Under the pieces are notes generated by a model. The model was not told the DNA's origin. It did not search any database and worked only from the letters and a program-made list of their open reading frames with translations. The position numbers and the translations under genes were made by a program. From Arenicola marina (lineage: Eukaryota; Annelida; Polychaeta; Arenicolidae), in contig OZ025257.1 of assembly GCA_964019135.1 (NCBI GenBank), positions 23,916,352 through 23,980,351 of the forward strand: DNA of 64,000 nt, given 5' to 3'. Below, one piece after another: positions 34,846 to 46,264 of this stretch (the stretch's first letter is position 1; the number at the start of each line of letters is the position of its first letter).

Positions 34846-36202
34846 ACATCTAAATTCACTTACCGAGACAAAGCGAAATTAAATCCCGACCCTGTGTGAT
34901 CCCAGCGGGTGTGTGGTGAGTGATAAGGGGAGGGCTGCCGCACAAGTGGTAGGCGCAGTGAGTGTGCCTGTATGAGCAACCAGAGAGATATCTGCCTCCT
35001 TTATATATCGCTTGGTGATTGCGATTGTGTCTCAGGCAGCGCCTGGTACAGGCAAGTAGTAAGTCGATGGACCAGAAAACGAGAAAAACTTTGGGAGATA
35101 ACTAGTAACTCATGCCGCAATGTAGCTGAGGGAATGTTGAACCGTAACAAGAATAAAACACTTGACTGTAAAAATATCAAATCATGTTTGGCAACTGCCA
35201 ACGGCAATCTACGACGTCGATGGTATCGGGGGTAGAGGTAATGGATATATACAATGTACCTGCAAAACGACGCCGTATCTATAGCGCGGTCCCTGACACC
35301 GCATGAGAACTGGTGGTGGGGTGTGGGGGCAGGGAGTGGGGTTTATCAAAAATACCGAGGAACTGTCTTCTTGCCGTACCACAAGGGGCCAGGCAACAAG
35401 GGGGAATTCGGCAGCGCCGGTGGGCAGTTATTTAACTGCTAGAACTGACCCTCTGAGCGCACCCTAAATTTAGCTGGTATTACAACGGGTCGCCACCTAC
35501 CGGCGGGTCAAACACCTTGTCAGTTGGCCGCTACGCGCTTCCATCGGTTGGTGGCGCTATATAGAACACCAGCGCCGTCTTCACGGAGACCAATCAGCCA
35601 TGGCGTGGGGGGAGGGGGGGGGGGAGACCGCCGGTCAATAAATAGCCATGTGCGAGGTGCAGAGTATGGCAGGAGGGGGGGCGGGGTGGAGGGCGTAGGT
35701 GTTTTGTTATGACCGAGGGATCAGGTAAATAATGACTTGTAGGGGCAACCCCGAACACAATGTGTGGAGAGCGTGGAGAACTTCCTAGCGACGATGCACT
35801 CAACTCGGTGACGACACCACAAGATTAATCCCTAGTCTCCTCCACAGCCCCCCGCTGAGTGGCCAGCTCACTCAGTTTGGGTCTGTAAACGGCTAAATTA
35901 AGTGACGTCACAAAAAAAACCATCAGCCTCCGCGGCATCTCACCAACAAAGATTGCGACTACTGGTGCAGGTACCAACTCAGCAAAAATAGGTCGCAAAC
36001 CGGCTGAGCCTGAGGGGCGAACCATTTGATCCCAAGTGCGAGAGGGCGATGGTTTTGTTTCAATTTTAACTTAGAAATATGGAAGTCTATTTTTCCAGGC
36101 AAAACGTTGTAATGTTAACAATCAATTTTATATGTTTAAAATCTAGCCACAGCTAGGCAGAGAGAGGGAAAAGGGGGTAGCCCTGTTGCATGACCCCGCC
36201 GG
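34846..36202. other. Intergenic, no gene recognised
   Basis: Mixed sequence with G-rich stretches near 35610-35700. No recognisable domain. Confidence 0.5.
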
Positions 36203-36457
36203 CTATTCCGTTGTGGACCGCGCCGGAGCGGGCTCTCTCGTCTCCCTATCGTGTGAGGTGAAAAAGGCATGTTTCAGGACTAGAGTGAGGGAGGGGGAGA
36301 GGGAGTGCGAGTATTGGGTCCGTGTACACCCCCCCCCCCCTCCAACCGGCCACCTCGCTGAACTGGAAAGTAAACATTCTTGATTTTCGCGAAATTTGAG
36401 CCAAAACTCTTTCACTTTCTCCAAAACTTTGTCAACGGCGGCCATGATGCATCGCAC
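36203..36457 (-). CDS. Candidate first coding exon or chance open frame, function unknown
   Basis: The minus-strand frame starts at ATGGCC (36457) in a good initiation context and reads MAAVDKVLEKVKEFWLKFRE, then NQECLLSS. Upstream on the same strand is ATTGGCTGTG, an inverted CCAAT box. The C-terminal part runs into low-complexity GGGG, so only the first 30-40 residues look plausible. I do not recognise the protein and found no following exon. Confidence 0.2.
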   Translation of the reverse strand: MRCIMAAVDKVLEKVKEFWLKFRENQECLLSSSARWPVGGGGGCTRTQYSHSLSPSLTLVLKHAFFTSHDRETREPAPARSTTE

Positions 36458-37159
36458 TCAGCACAGCCAATGAGAATATTCGAAACAGGCAGAGCGCGTG
36501 GCCCTGTTGACCAACCCCTGCCAAGCTTACATTAGCCGTCTACAGCCCTACATGGAGCGAGCGGAGGTGGGGCTGTGGAAGAGCCTAGATTAATCCCTTG
36601 CTGTCACAGACCAAGGGTCGTTGATCTCTGACACAATCGGAAAAAGCGTGGGAGGTGAGAGGTGTTTTTTATTAGCTATGTCAATAGATGTAGCGGGGGC
36701 TGGGGAGCGTCCCACCCCCTCCCCACCCCACTACCCCCGACCGCAGTGCCATATCCATCCACCTCCCCCACGCCCCCGCCCCCTTCCTCAGTAACACATT
36801 CATGGTGCGCCCAGCACAGAAAAATCGGCTACAATGATACTATTGTTAGAATCCTCGACAGGTGAAGAGAGTACAAAGTATGAAGAATCCAACCTCCGAT
36901 AATATCATGAGGCAGGGGGAGGGGGGTGGGGGGGGGGCGGTGCAAGTCGCGTTACAGATACATGCTTTATTGACATGTGTTATTCATGTAATACGCGAAC
37001 TTTTATAATCTATAATAATCTTCAAACACTTATTTTCTCCTCCAAAACGGAAGAAAAGAAGGTATCAACATTCGACTTATTTTATTATGGCCTTGGTAGT
37101 GCACGACTATCCGTTCTTATCGTGAAACCTGCATCTAAAGCCTAGGGGTCTGGAAGTGG

Positions 37160-37380
37160 TGGATGGCGACACGCGACACAGGCATATTTAAAAAATCGAC
37201 ATTCGACATTGACCTCCCAAAATACGACACTGAGGTTCTGAAAACGCGACATCGACACAGATTTCAGAAAAAAAACGACACCGAACTTCGCCAAAAAAAG
37301 CGACACGGAATGTGGGGGAAAATCGACATTCAACACGGAGAATTTTGAAAAATCCACACTGGACCCCCTTTCAGACCCCT
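37160..37380. repeat. Degenerate repeats of about 25-28 bp with CGACA core
   Basis: CGACAC or CGACAT followed by short A-rich stretches recurs about eight times with variable spacing. Weak periodicity. Confidence 0.5.
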
Positions 37381-37399
37381 ATCTATGGTAAGTTCGTTC

Positions 37400-37475
37400 A
37401 TCCCTATTTCGTCCCCATTTCATTGTCCCGGGAGGTTCCCTAGCCGTCAGGTGCACAAAAGTGGCCTAAACCCCA
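37400..37475 (+). mobile_element. SINE family 2 tail fragment
   Basis: TTCCCTAGCCGTCAGGTGCA followed by CAAAAGTGGCC matches the tail of the copies at 27560 and 57785. No head is present. Confidence 0.5.
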
Positions 37476-37770
37476 TCATCGCTTTGCCTTTCCATTGCTA
37501 TCACTACCATTCGTCGTATGCTGCCTGTGTATCATACATAAAACCATACCGTAATACAATAGTCGACTACACACAAACTCGTGACGTAGCACACAATGTC
37601 AAACTTTCCATCAGCTATATCCTGCTCAATCGCATATTATGTGTCGTCATATAGCTCTAATGGCTGTAGGACGGGCACAAATTGTAGACGGGTCATTTTA
37701 CCATTGCGATGACTCATTGACCGGTCAAGGTCGGGACCTTGACTATTGACCGAAGTCGCTGAAAAGCGGT

Positions 37771-37903
37771 CAGTTGCAGGGGCGGATCGGGGAAAATTTG
37801 GGACCGACATTTTGCACTGAAAAACGGCATTCAACTTCTAAAAGGGGGGGGGGGCGGCCTCCCTGGACACCCCCCCCCCCCCCCCCTCTGGATCCGCCCT
37901 TGA
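37771..37903. mobile_element. MITE-like element with GGCGGATC ends, copy 2
   Basis: It starts near GCAGGGGCGGATCGG, ends GGATCCGCCC and has a G run and a C run inside. Related to 17761-17985. Confidence 0.5.
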
Positions 37904-38679
37904 GTTGCGAGATGCTACGTTTGGTAAGCTAAAGTGGAAGCGCGTGGCTTGAAGTTTCTCGGCACATGGTTAACTAGAAAAATGTCATGTTTATCATCGA
38001 CCAATGCCCGTCGCCATGGAAACAAAACCACTTGACCGATCGCCATAATGCCTCACACATGTGGACTCAGCGGGTCAGCTGGCAGCTTTCAGCGACACCC
38101 TTAATGTGCTTGCAAAGTATGGTAACGATCGCTCTAAGCTTGAAGATTCTTCTTTTTTTTTACTCGTTAATTTTAAAATTTCCAGAGCCGGTAGCGTGAA
38201 AAACATTGATGATCTGAGTGCTTTGGCAGTAATACCGTGTCTCTATCTGTAACACTGTAATATCAAGCTAGCTAGGCCAGAACATGTGTTTAGGACGTAT
38301 GACGTCACCGGGACGTCGACCTTTGACCTTTGACCGATTTCGCCCATTAACAAACTTGACCCGAGATGTGTCCGACGACAGTTATTGGAAAAACAACACA
38401 CGGAAGTAGCACAGAGTGTGGGCGTATGGGGAGTAGGAGAGGGTGAAGGGTGCACCCCAAGGCAGGTCACAGCTGTAACCACCGCGTCCGGTCTTCTGTA
38501 CACCCGATCACCATAAACCGCTGACCTCTAGGGTACACACAACACGCGAGAGAAAGAGTACTGCACTTAACAGTTGGCTGTTATGTATATATATACGAGT
38601 GCTATGTAGCAACGAATTCCTCTTCAATCATATTGTTATGCTGACTCTTATCCCAGAGCAGAAACGTGGGTTATCGACG

Positions 38680-38950
38680 GGTGGGGGGGGGGGGGTCGGC
38701 GGGGGTAGGACGGAGGGGAGGGGGGGTGGAGGTAGGAGGGGGGTAGGAACACGGGTAGGTGGTATGGGGGGGGCGAGGTCGGAAGGGGGTAGGTAGGAAG
38801 GCGGGTATGTGGTAGGGCGTGGAGCTAAGAGGGGAGAGAGTTATGATGAGCGGGGAGGTAGTAAGGCCGGTAGGTGGTAGGGCGGGGAGGTCAGTGGGGT
38901 TAGGAGTGGGGGATTTATAAGGGGGTTGGCAAGAGGGGGGGTGTGACAGA
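38680..38950. repeat. G-rich tract, GGTAGG repeats
   Basis: Imperfect GGTAGGNGGG units on the plus strand with several G runs of five or more; a G-quadruplex candidate. Confidence 0.75.
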
Positions 38951-39189
38951 ACACGGATGAAATGCAGAATGGGGACGAATAAAAGATTCGAATGGACGAT
39001 GAATCACGGGGGTGGCTGGGCGTAGGAGGGGGGGGGGGGCAGCGACGGGCAGCGAACCCATAGCCGAACTGTTTATTATGTTTCGCTGTCCGACATGACG
39101 TATATGCGGTCATAAGGGAACCCTGACGGCAGACGCTATCAATTTAAGTACCCTAAAAGCGAGATAATGGTCTAGGTCTTACTATCATC

Positions 39190-39600
39190 TACCCCCCCCC
39201 CCCCCATCCCCGGTCACCGAAGGGAGCGCCCTATGTAAGAGTACCTGCAGTCGCGTTAGTGTGTCTGATAAAAACTGATCCCGGGCACTGTGCCACGGGT
39301 CGTTCACCCCGAGAGAAGCGTGGGTGAAATCCCCACCCCTACCTCCCACTTACCGTAGCCAAACCCTGCACCCGCTCTCCACCCAGCCCATCTCATTCCA
39401 CCCCAGCCTGCACCCCCCCCCCCCACAGCCTCGCCCCTCACCCCACCCTGTACCCCCCTTCCCTCCCCCCACTCTGTACCCCACCCTGCACCCTCCCAAC
39501 GACCCACCACCCCACCCCAGCCCATCCCACCTCCCGCTCACCCCACCTCACCTAACCCTGCACCACCACCCCCTCCCCTCCAACCAACCTCCACACACCT
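39190..39600. repeat. C-rich tract, CACCCTGCACCC repeats
   Basis: Low-complexity C-rich DNA with CCCCACCCTGTACCC-type units. Open frames here are by-products. Confidence 0.75.
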
Positions 39601-39975
39601 TCCGTGCCTGTGTGTCGCACGCAAGTTCTGGTGTCGTCACCAGCTGGGGGTAATGGTGGCTGAGTACCACACATGAATGAATGCCGGACAAGCCTTGAGC
39701 AAGGCCACATTCATCAAAACCCTTTTGTATACCAGAGCGATGGGCGCATGCCAACAACATTTCTATGGCTAAAAAGTCATGCCCTACTTTATCGGCCCAA
39801 ACGTCGGCAAACACGATCTCAATTCAACTGTAATATATAATAGTAATAGGTGCTATATAATAGTAAAACTTGTGTCTGATGCTACTGTTAATGCATGGTT
39901 TTTTATCACAATATGCTGGTGTACAGTACATTTTGAGCTGTAGTGTATCAATTGATGTAACATTGGAAATATGGG

Positions 39976-40519
39976 TTAGAATAGGCCATGGGCCATGACT
40001 CCAGCTATCAGCTGAACCCAGAATAGGCCATGGGCCTGGACCCCAGCTATCAGCTGAACCCAAGCCAGGCCATGGGCCTTGACCTTAGCTACCAGCTGAA
40101 CCCAGAATAGGCCATGGGCCTGGACCCCAGCTATCAGCTGAACCCAAGACAGTCCATGGGCCAGGACTTCAGCTATCAGCTGAACCCAGAATAGGCCATG
40201 GGCCATGACTCCAGCTATCAGCTGAACCCAGAATAGGCCATGGGCCATGACTTCAGCTATCAGCTGAACCCAGAATAGGCCATGGGCCATTACTCCAGCT
40301 ATCAGCTGAACCCAAGACAGTCCATGGGCCAGGACTTCAGCTATCAACTGAACCCAGAATAGGCCATGGGCCATGACTCCAGCTATCAGCTGAACCCAGA
40401 ATAGGCCATGGGCCATGACTCCAGCTATCAGCTGAACCCAGAATAGGCCATGGGCCATGACTCCAGCTATCAGCTGAACCCAGAATAGGCCATGGGCCAT
40501 GACTCCAGCTATCAGCTGA
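39976..40519. repeat. 42-bp minisatellite, about 13 copies
   Basis: The unit includes AGAATAGGCCATGGGCCATG and CAGCTATCAGCTGAACCC. It is open on the minus strand (14-residue repeat) because 42 is a multiple of three. Confidence 0.95.
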
Positions 40520-42596
40520 CTGGACCACCTCGCCCGCTCACACCACACAGGCGCGACAGGCCGCAAGATCTCAAGACACCTCGCCAAAAGACAGTCAAGA
40601 TATTTACCTCGTATCCGGACTGTCACTTGCCCCCACAAGGGGGTACAAGCTTGATCTGCAAGCCGCCAACATCATGGATTCTGTATGGGTCCTATTTCAG
40701 CCTTCCTGGAGAACCCCCGGTGATAATCCCGGGGCGTATAGAACCCAGCCTTCAAGATATGTGTCCTGGCTCTGGACCCGTGTCTTGGCCGTAGAATTCA
40801 GCCTCTCTAGGCAGCTCAAGGGGAGACCTGTGCCGCCATGACCGTCAGATTTGCCTGTTTGTGTCGATCCACACGCACACACACACCCACGGCAGCCAAT
40901 GCGTACAAGCGGCTCACCAGTGACCCTGCCCTTGCCTAGCAGCAGCTCATTCATTCAGCCGCTGAGCCGTTTAACACAGCTGGGGAAGGGACAGTGTCCG
41001 TCTTCCATGTTAGAGTCCACGAAATGAACGTTGGGCGAGCAGATTGTACCAGAGAGTGTTTGATTCAGCGACTGACCACCACTACCACACGCGCGGCCCT
41101 AGGCCACCATCCGATTGACGCGGTGTGAAATATCTCGCTCTACGCACGCCGGGTTTGTTTACGTGGTTCAGTACACCACGCCTGCTCAGTGCTGGCAGAA
41201 GGCGGGGGAGGAAACTCGCGGGTCGGATCGATCGGGCAGACGAGTCGTGACGTCACAGCGCTGCCGCTCCTCCCAATAATAGTTCCCGCGTCCGGCGTTC
41301 TTGGGCAGCTGGGGGTCAACTCAAGCAGACGATTTTTTTTGGTGTATGGCAATCCGTTTGTACCATTATTGGAGAAACAATTCGGGTTTATTGTCGTACG
41401 GTATGGATGACATACAATATATGTTCTATTGTATCTGATCAGATACGTGCACTCCAAATTGTGGACGGTCAGTTTTCACTCAATAGGAGGCGAACAGAAA
41501 TCGATGGAATGTCCGTCCGTTAGAGCCGACAGCCCAGCCAGCTTGTGCTGCGGGGCTATGATCCACCGAGGGGCCGACCCAGCAGGAATTCTATTTTAAC
41601 GTTTTTTTAACCCACACGTGTACACAAATACATATGCAGATGTAACGTCCTTGGGTGGGGGGGAGGGGAGATGCGATGCGTAGCCGCCGGTGTCAGGGGT
41701 TTGGAATAAATCATGCGGGCCCCGCTAACCAGCATGTATTTGTAATAAATAATCGCAACCGCACCCGCCCCCCCCCCCCACTCTACCTCAAACATAAATT
41801 GTATCATACCCGTGACTCCTCTACCCGCGAAACAAATTGTATCACACCCCTGACTCCTCCAACCCCCCCCCCCCCCCTCTCCCCTATCTCACAGGACACC
41901 CTATTTTCCCTGGATCGTAGAATTATATTTTTTGAGGACATGCCGAATGACGTAAATAACGAATGCCCTTGAAAGAATTTGCTGTGTCCTTGTGGTTCGC
42001 CTTGACCTTGTCAGCGAGCCAGTGCGGTAAGAGCGGCCGTCATGCATGGTAACCCAACCAACCGACCAATACACAGGCCTACCCTGCGACAGACATTAAT
42101 ATGCCATTTCGACTAAAAAGAGAAGGTAATTTAGTGTTGTAAGTGTGTGGCGTGGTGTTACGGTTTCGACCAGTGCTTATCCCTTCCGCCCCGGTTCCGC
42201 CCCCCCCCCCCCCCCCATCCCTTTTATTCATTTTTAGCGAGGATGCACGCTATCTTAGATGTGGACCCCCTCCCCCCGACTCGTTTTGTACTGGACCCCC
42301 CCCCCCCGCCCCCCGCCCATTTTTTGAGGGACTGGTTGTCCTACACCTGTGTGGCATGTTGTATGTCGTAGGTATGCCGAAGAAAGTGGGTCATATGTCA
42401 TTTGTAAGCAGAGCATGTCTCTTTTTCATTCTGTACATAAGTAAGAGCCTGGGTTCGTCCACCGGACCCCGGGTGATGTCGGATCCCTATGGAATGGCAC
42501 AGAGTGCTTAGAGTGCCCCACCCACCAACCCCACCGCCCACCCCCGCCCCTTCTAACTTGAGCCGCATCTATTACTAACTTATTTAAGTACTAACC
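40520..42596. other. Intergenic, no gene recognised
   Basis: Single-copy-looking sequence with C runs near 41770, 41860, 42200 and 42300. No domain found. Confidence 0.5.
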
Positions 42597-42777
42597 AGGC
42601 GCCGATCTAGTGAGAAACTTGCGACTGTCGATGAGAGAGGTTCCAAAAGAATGATGTGCCCCTTGTGCCCCCTTCTTCAGAGAACGTTTTTTTGCCTATT
42701 TCTCAGTGAAAGGGGGCGGGGAGTGCACGTGCCCCCTGTCCTTGCCCCCCTGGATCCGCCACTGGATCCGCCACTGG
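42597..42777. mobile_element. MITE-like element with GGATCCGCCACTGG end, copy 3
   Basis: The right end is present twice in tandem (CTGGATCCGCCA, then CTGGATCCGCCACTGG). The interior (TGTGCCCCCTTCTTC, GCACGTGCCCCCTGT) matches 58140-58257. The left end is weak. Confidence 0.6.
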
Positions 42778-42969
42778 TATCCAATTTTATTTGGCGAAAC
42801 CACGTGATGGGGACTAAATGCAGCTGGGGGTGGGGGCAAATAAATTGTTATATTCCTAGATCGACACGTGTTCAGATCGAGGATAATACTTCAATAATTA
42901 TAGGTTCAAGTTGAAGTTCAAATAGTTTTTTTTATAGTGACGTGCCAACATATATACATGATACACAAA

Positions 42970-43482
42970 TTATAGAAAATATCAGGTTGGCGCAGCCCTA
43001 TGGGCTTCCAAGTCACTCCATTTAACGACAATCTATTAGCTTTCACAAATTTAATTAATTTGATATTGTACGGACTTCCTCTGTTCTAAACAGTGTCTAG
43101 TGTATTTTGCTAATTGACGCAAACGAAGGTTAAAGATGTAAATTAGTTGTTGATCTCTGGTGAAACCACTGAAGGTAGGGCATCGATTACGTACATTATA
43201 CAACCAGTCATTCCTAAATTCGTTATTAGAGTTACATTCAAATACAAAATGAAGCTCATCTGCTATGGCGTTATCTTCACAAAATAGACATATACGTTCC
43301 TCTCGCGGTGTGTTGTTGAATCGTCCCGTTTCCACTCTCAATGGTAACATATATATAGGTATTATAGGTAGACTAAAGGCGGAGTCTTCAAAGCTACTAT
43401 CTCGTATTAATTGACGCATCGGTTTACTGTTACCTATTATTAAAAAATTGTGTGACGTCACGCCTTTGTCTGAAGTGTTCAT
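42970..43482 (-). mobile_element. LINE 3' fragment (C-terminal zinc-finger-like segment), second family
   Basis: The minus-strand frame reads RVETGRFNNTPREERICLFC, then a DELHFVFEC block. This ETGR..N.PR.ERIC..C...DE.HF...C pattern is typical of the region after the reverse transcriptase in many aquatic-animal LINEs. No reverse transcriptase core is present. It differs from the 10048-10602 fragment. Confidence 0.7.
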
Positions 43483-44879
43483 TATCTTGAAGAATGGATC
43501 GAAAAACAGACCTAGCCGTGTTTTATTAATGTAAGTGTGCGTTATTCAAATAAAGAACGGTAAAACAGTGCTTTATTTTAATAATGAACGGAAAAACTGT
43601 GCATTATCCAGATAAAGAACAGTTGTTAATACTGTTAGAACAGTTGTTGACACTCGTCAAGTGTCACGGTATAATCAGTCGAGCTGAGCTGAGCGAAGCC
43701 CAGTTGGCTGGTGTTGACAGAACTTGCCAATTTCAAGACAAACAATGGACTGCACAAGTCAATGTTAAGCACCAAAGGGGCGGGGGTTAGACATACATTT
43801 CTTATTATATCTGTCATATCGCTTTTCAGGGGGCGATGTTTTCACGAAACTAAGAAGCAATGACTTCCAAAATGTCTACTTCATCCACGCCTTCCCACCC
43901 CTACCCTCCCCCCTGGGGCTTCACGATGACGAACCGTTGTTTCCACAATGTGCCTCATGTATTCGTCGGGCAGTGCAACTGACACAATAGTCACTTCCTG
44001 TGTCCAAACGTGAGCACATGTCAGGCCTTGTTGTAACAATTTTATAAGTACGTTAAAGAACTCGCTGTCGTGCATTCCCCAAATAAGCCACTCGACGCTA
44101 TCGCGTCTCGTGCTTTATTTTGGCGAATGCACTCCAGCTCGTTATTTAACTAGTACATAATGGTAAAGGAGAATCAGGAACGGTTCGCATCGAAAAATTA
44201 GATTAATTACCATTAATTATAATAACTTTAGTATTACACCTGGTTATTATTGAATATTATAACGGCGACCATTTCTAGAATACAGGATTGGACACGGTTC
44301 AAATACTTTTATCTTACTTTTAGGGGTGACTTTTACTATTGGCCTCTAACAGCCATTACATATGTGCACTTTGTCTCTCACAATCAGGCCATAGAATGAA
44401 CGTACCCTCTATATATATACATATAATATATAGCGCTGAAGTGAGCTATATTTGTCTGCCTGAGAGCAGTGCAAATAAGGTCAATTGTGAATACGGTCCC
44501 TGCATACTTGAACGTTATCACAGCCGCTGTCTGTTTTGATCTATTTGTCAAGATAGTTTTATATCAGGGCTGGCTAGGCGACTGCTTAGCAGCCTGTAAC
44601 AGTTTCTTCTTTCTCTCCTCTTATCCGAACTGCCCTTGGAGATACCCGTGCTCGTTATTGTGAAGGTCAAGCCAACCTGAAGGTGACGCTTAGAGATCTC
44701 GCGCATTCGACTTGTCCTTGCGGTCACACGCCAAGGACAACTAAGTGAAAGGCGTCTTTCTTTTGCCAGCATGTATTGATCGTTTTGATTGGATTGCGGT
44801 TTAGCGACCATCAACCCCCCCCCCCCTCCACGTCTCGCGGGGGGATAGGGGGAGGGGGGAGGCATTATTATACAAACAT
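43483..44879. other. Intergenic, no gene recognised
   Basis: AT-rich DNA. Two related pieces near 43530-43620 (GGTAAAACAGTGCTTTATT and GGAAAAACTGTGCATTATCC) look like a short duplication. Confidence 0.5.
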
Positions 44880-46264
44880 GGTGAGGGGGTTCTCTGGTTG
44901 CCTAAGAGAGCGTCGGGGGTTCCGTGATGCCTGAGAGAGCGTGGTGAGGGGGTTCCCGTGATGCCTGAGAGAGCGTGGTGAGGGGGTTCCCGTGATGCCT
45001 GAGAGAGCGTGGTGAGGGGGTTCCCGTGATGCCTGAGAGAGCGTGGTGAGGGGGTTCCGTGATGCCTGAGAGAGCGTGGTGAGGGGGTTCCCGTGATGCC
45101 TGAGAGAGCGTGGTGAGGGGGTCCCGTGATGCCTGAGAGAGCGTGGTGAGGGGGTTCCCGTGATGCCTGAGAGAGCGTGGTGAGGGGGTTCCCGTGATGC
45201 CTGAGAGAGCGTGGTGAGGGGGTTCCCGTGATGCCTGAGAGAGCGTGGTGAGGGGGTTCCCGTGATGCCTGAGAGAGCGTGGTGAGGGGGTTCCCGTGAT
45301 GCCTGAGAGAGCGTGGTGAGGGGGTTCCCGTGATGCCTGAGAAAGCGTGGTGAGGGGGTTCCCGTGATGCCTGAGAGAGCGTGGTGAGGGGGTTCCCGTG
45401 ATGCCTGAGCGTGCGTGGTGAGGGGGTTCCCGTGATGCCTGAGAGAGCGTGGTGAGGGGGTTCCCGTGATGCCTGAGAGAGCGTGGTGAGGGGGTTCCCG
45501 TGATGCCTGAGAGAGCGTGGTGAGGGGGTTCCCGTGATGCCTGAGAGAGCGTGGTGAGGGGGTTCCCGTGATGCCTGAGAGAGCGTGGTGAGGGGGTTCC
45601 CGTGATGCCTGAGAGAGCGTGGTTAGGGGGTTCCCGTGATGCCTGAGAGTGCGAAGTGAGGGGGTTCCCGTGATGCCTGAGAGAGCGTGGTGAGGGGGTT
45701 CCCGTGATGCCTGAGAGAGCGTGGTGAGGGGGTTCCCGTGATGCCTGAGAGAGCGTGGTGAGGGGGTTCCTGTGATGCCTGAGAGAGCTTGGTGAGGGGG
45801 TTCCCGTGATGCCTGAGAGAGCGTGGTGAGGGGGTTCCCGTGATGCCTGAGAGTGCGTGGTGAGGAGGTTCCCGTGATGCCTGAGAGAGCGTGGTGAGGG
45901 GGTTCCCGTGATGCCTGAGAGTGCGTGGTGAGGGGGTTCCCGTGATGCCTGAGAGAGCGTGGTGAGGGGGTTCCGTGATGCCTGAGAGAGCGTGGTGAGG
46001 GGGTTCCCGTGATGCCTGAGAGAGCGTGGTGAGGGGGTTCCCGTGATGCCTGAGAGTGCGTGGTGAGGGGGTTCCCGTGATGCCTGAGAGAGCGTGGTGA
46101 GGGGGTTCCCGTGATGCCTGAGAGAGCGTGGTGAGGGGGTTCCCGTGATGCCTGAGAGAGCGTGGTGGGGGGGTTCCCGTGATGCCTGAGAGAGCGTGGT
46201 GAGGGGGTTCTCTGGTTGCCTAAGAGAGCGTGGTGAGGGGGTTCCCGTGATGCCTGAGAGAGCG
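44880..46264. repeat. 34-bp minisatellite, about 41 copies
   Basis: The unit reads GTGATGCCTGAGAGAGCG then TGGTGAGGGGGTTCCC. A few copies lack one base. Both edges carry the variant TCTCTGGTTGCCTAAGAGAG. The 473-residue minus-strand open frame is a by-product (three units give a 34-residue period). Confidence 0.97.

Noticed and set aside
34972-35235. 87-residue open frame
   Set aside because: No domain, no splice partner and no similarity I recognise.
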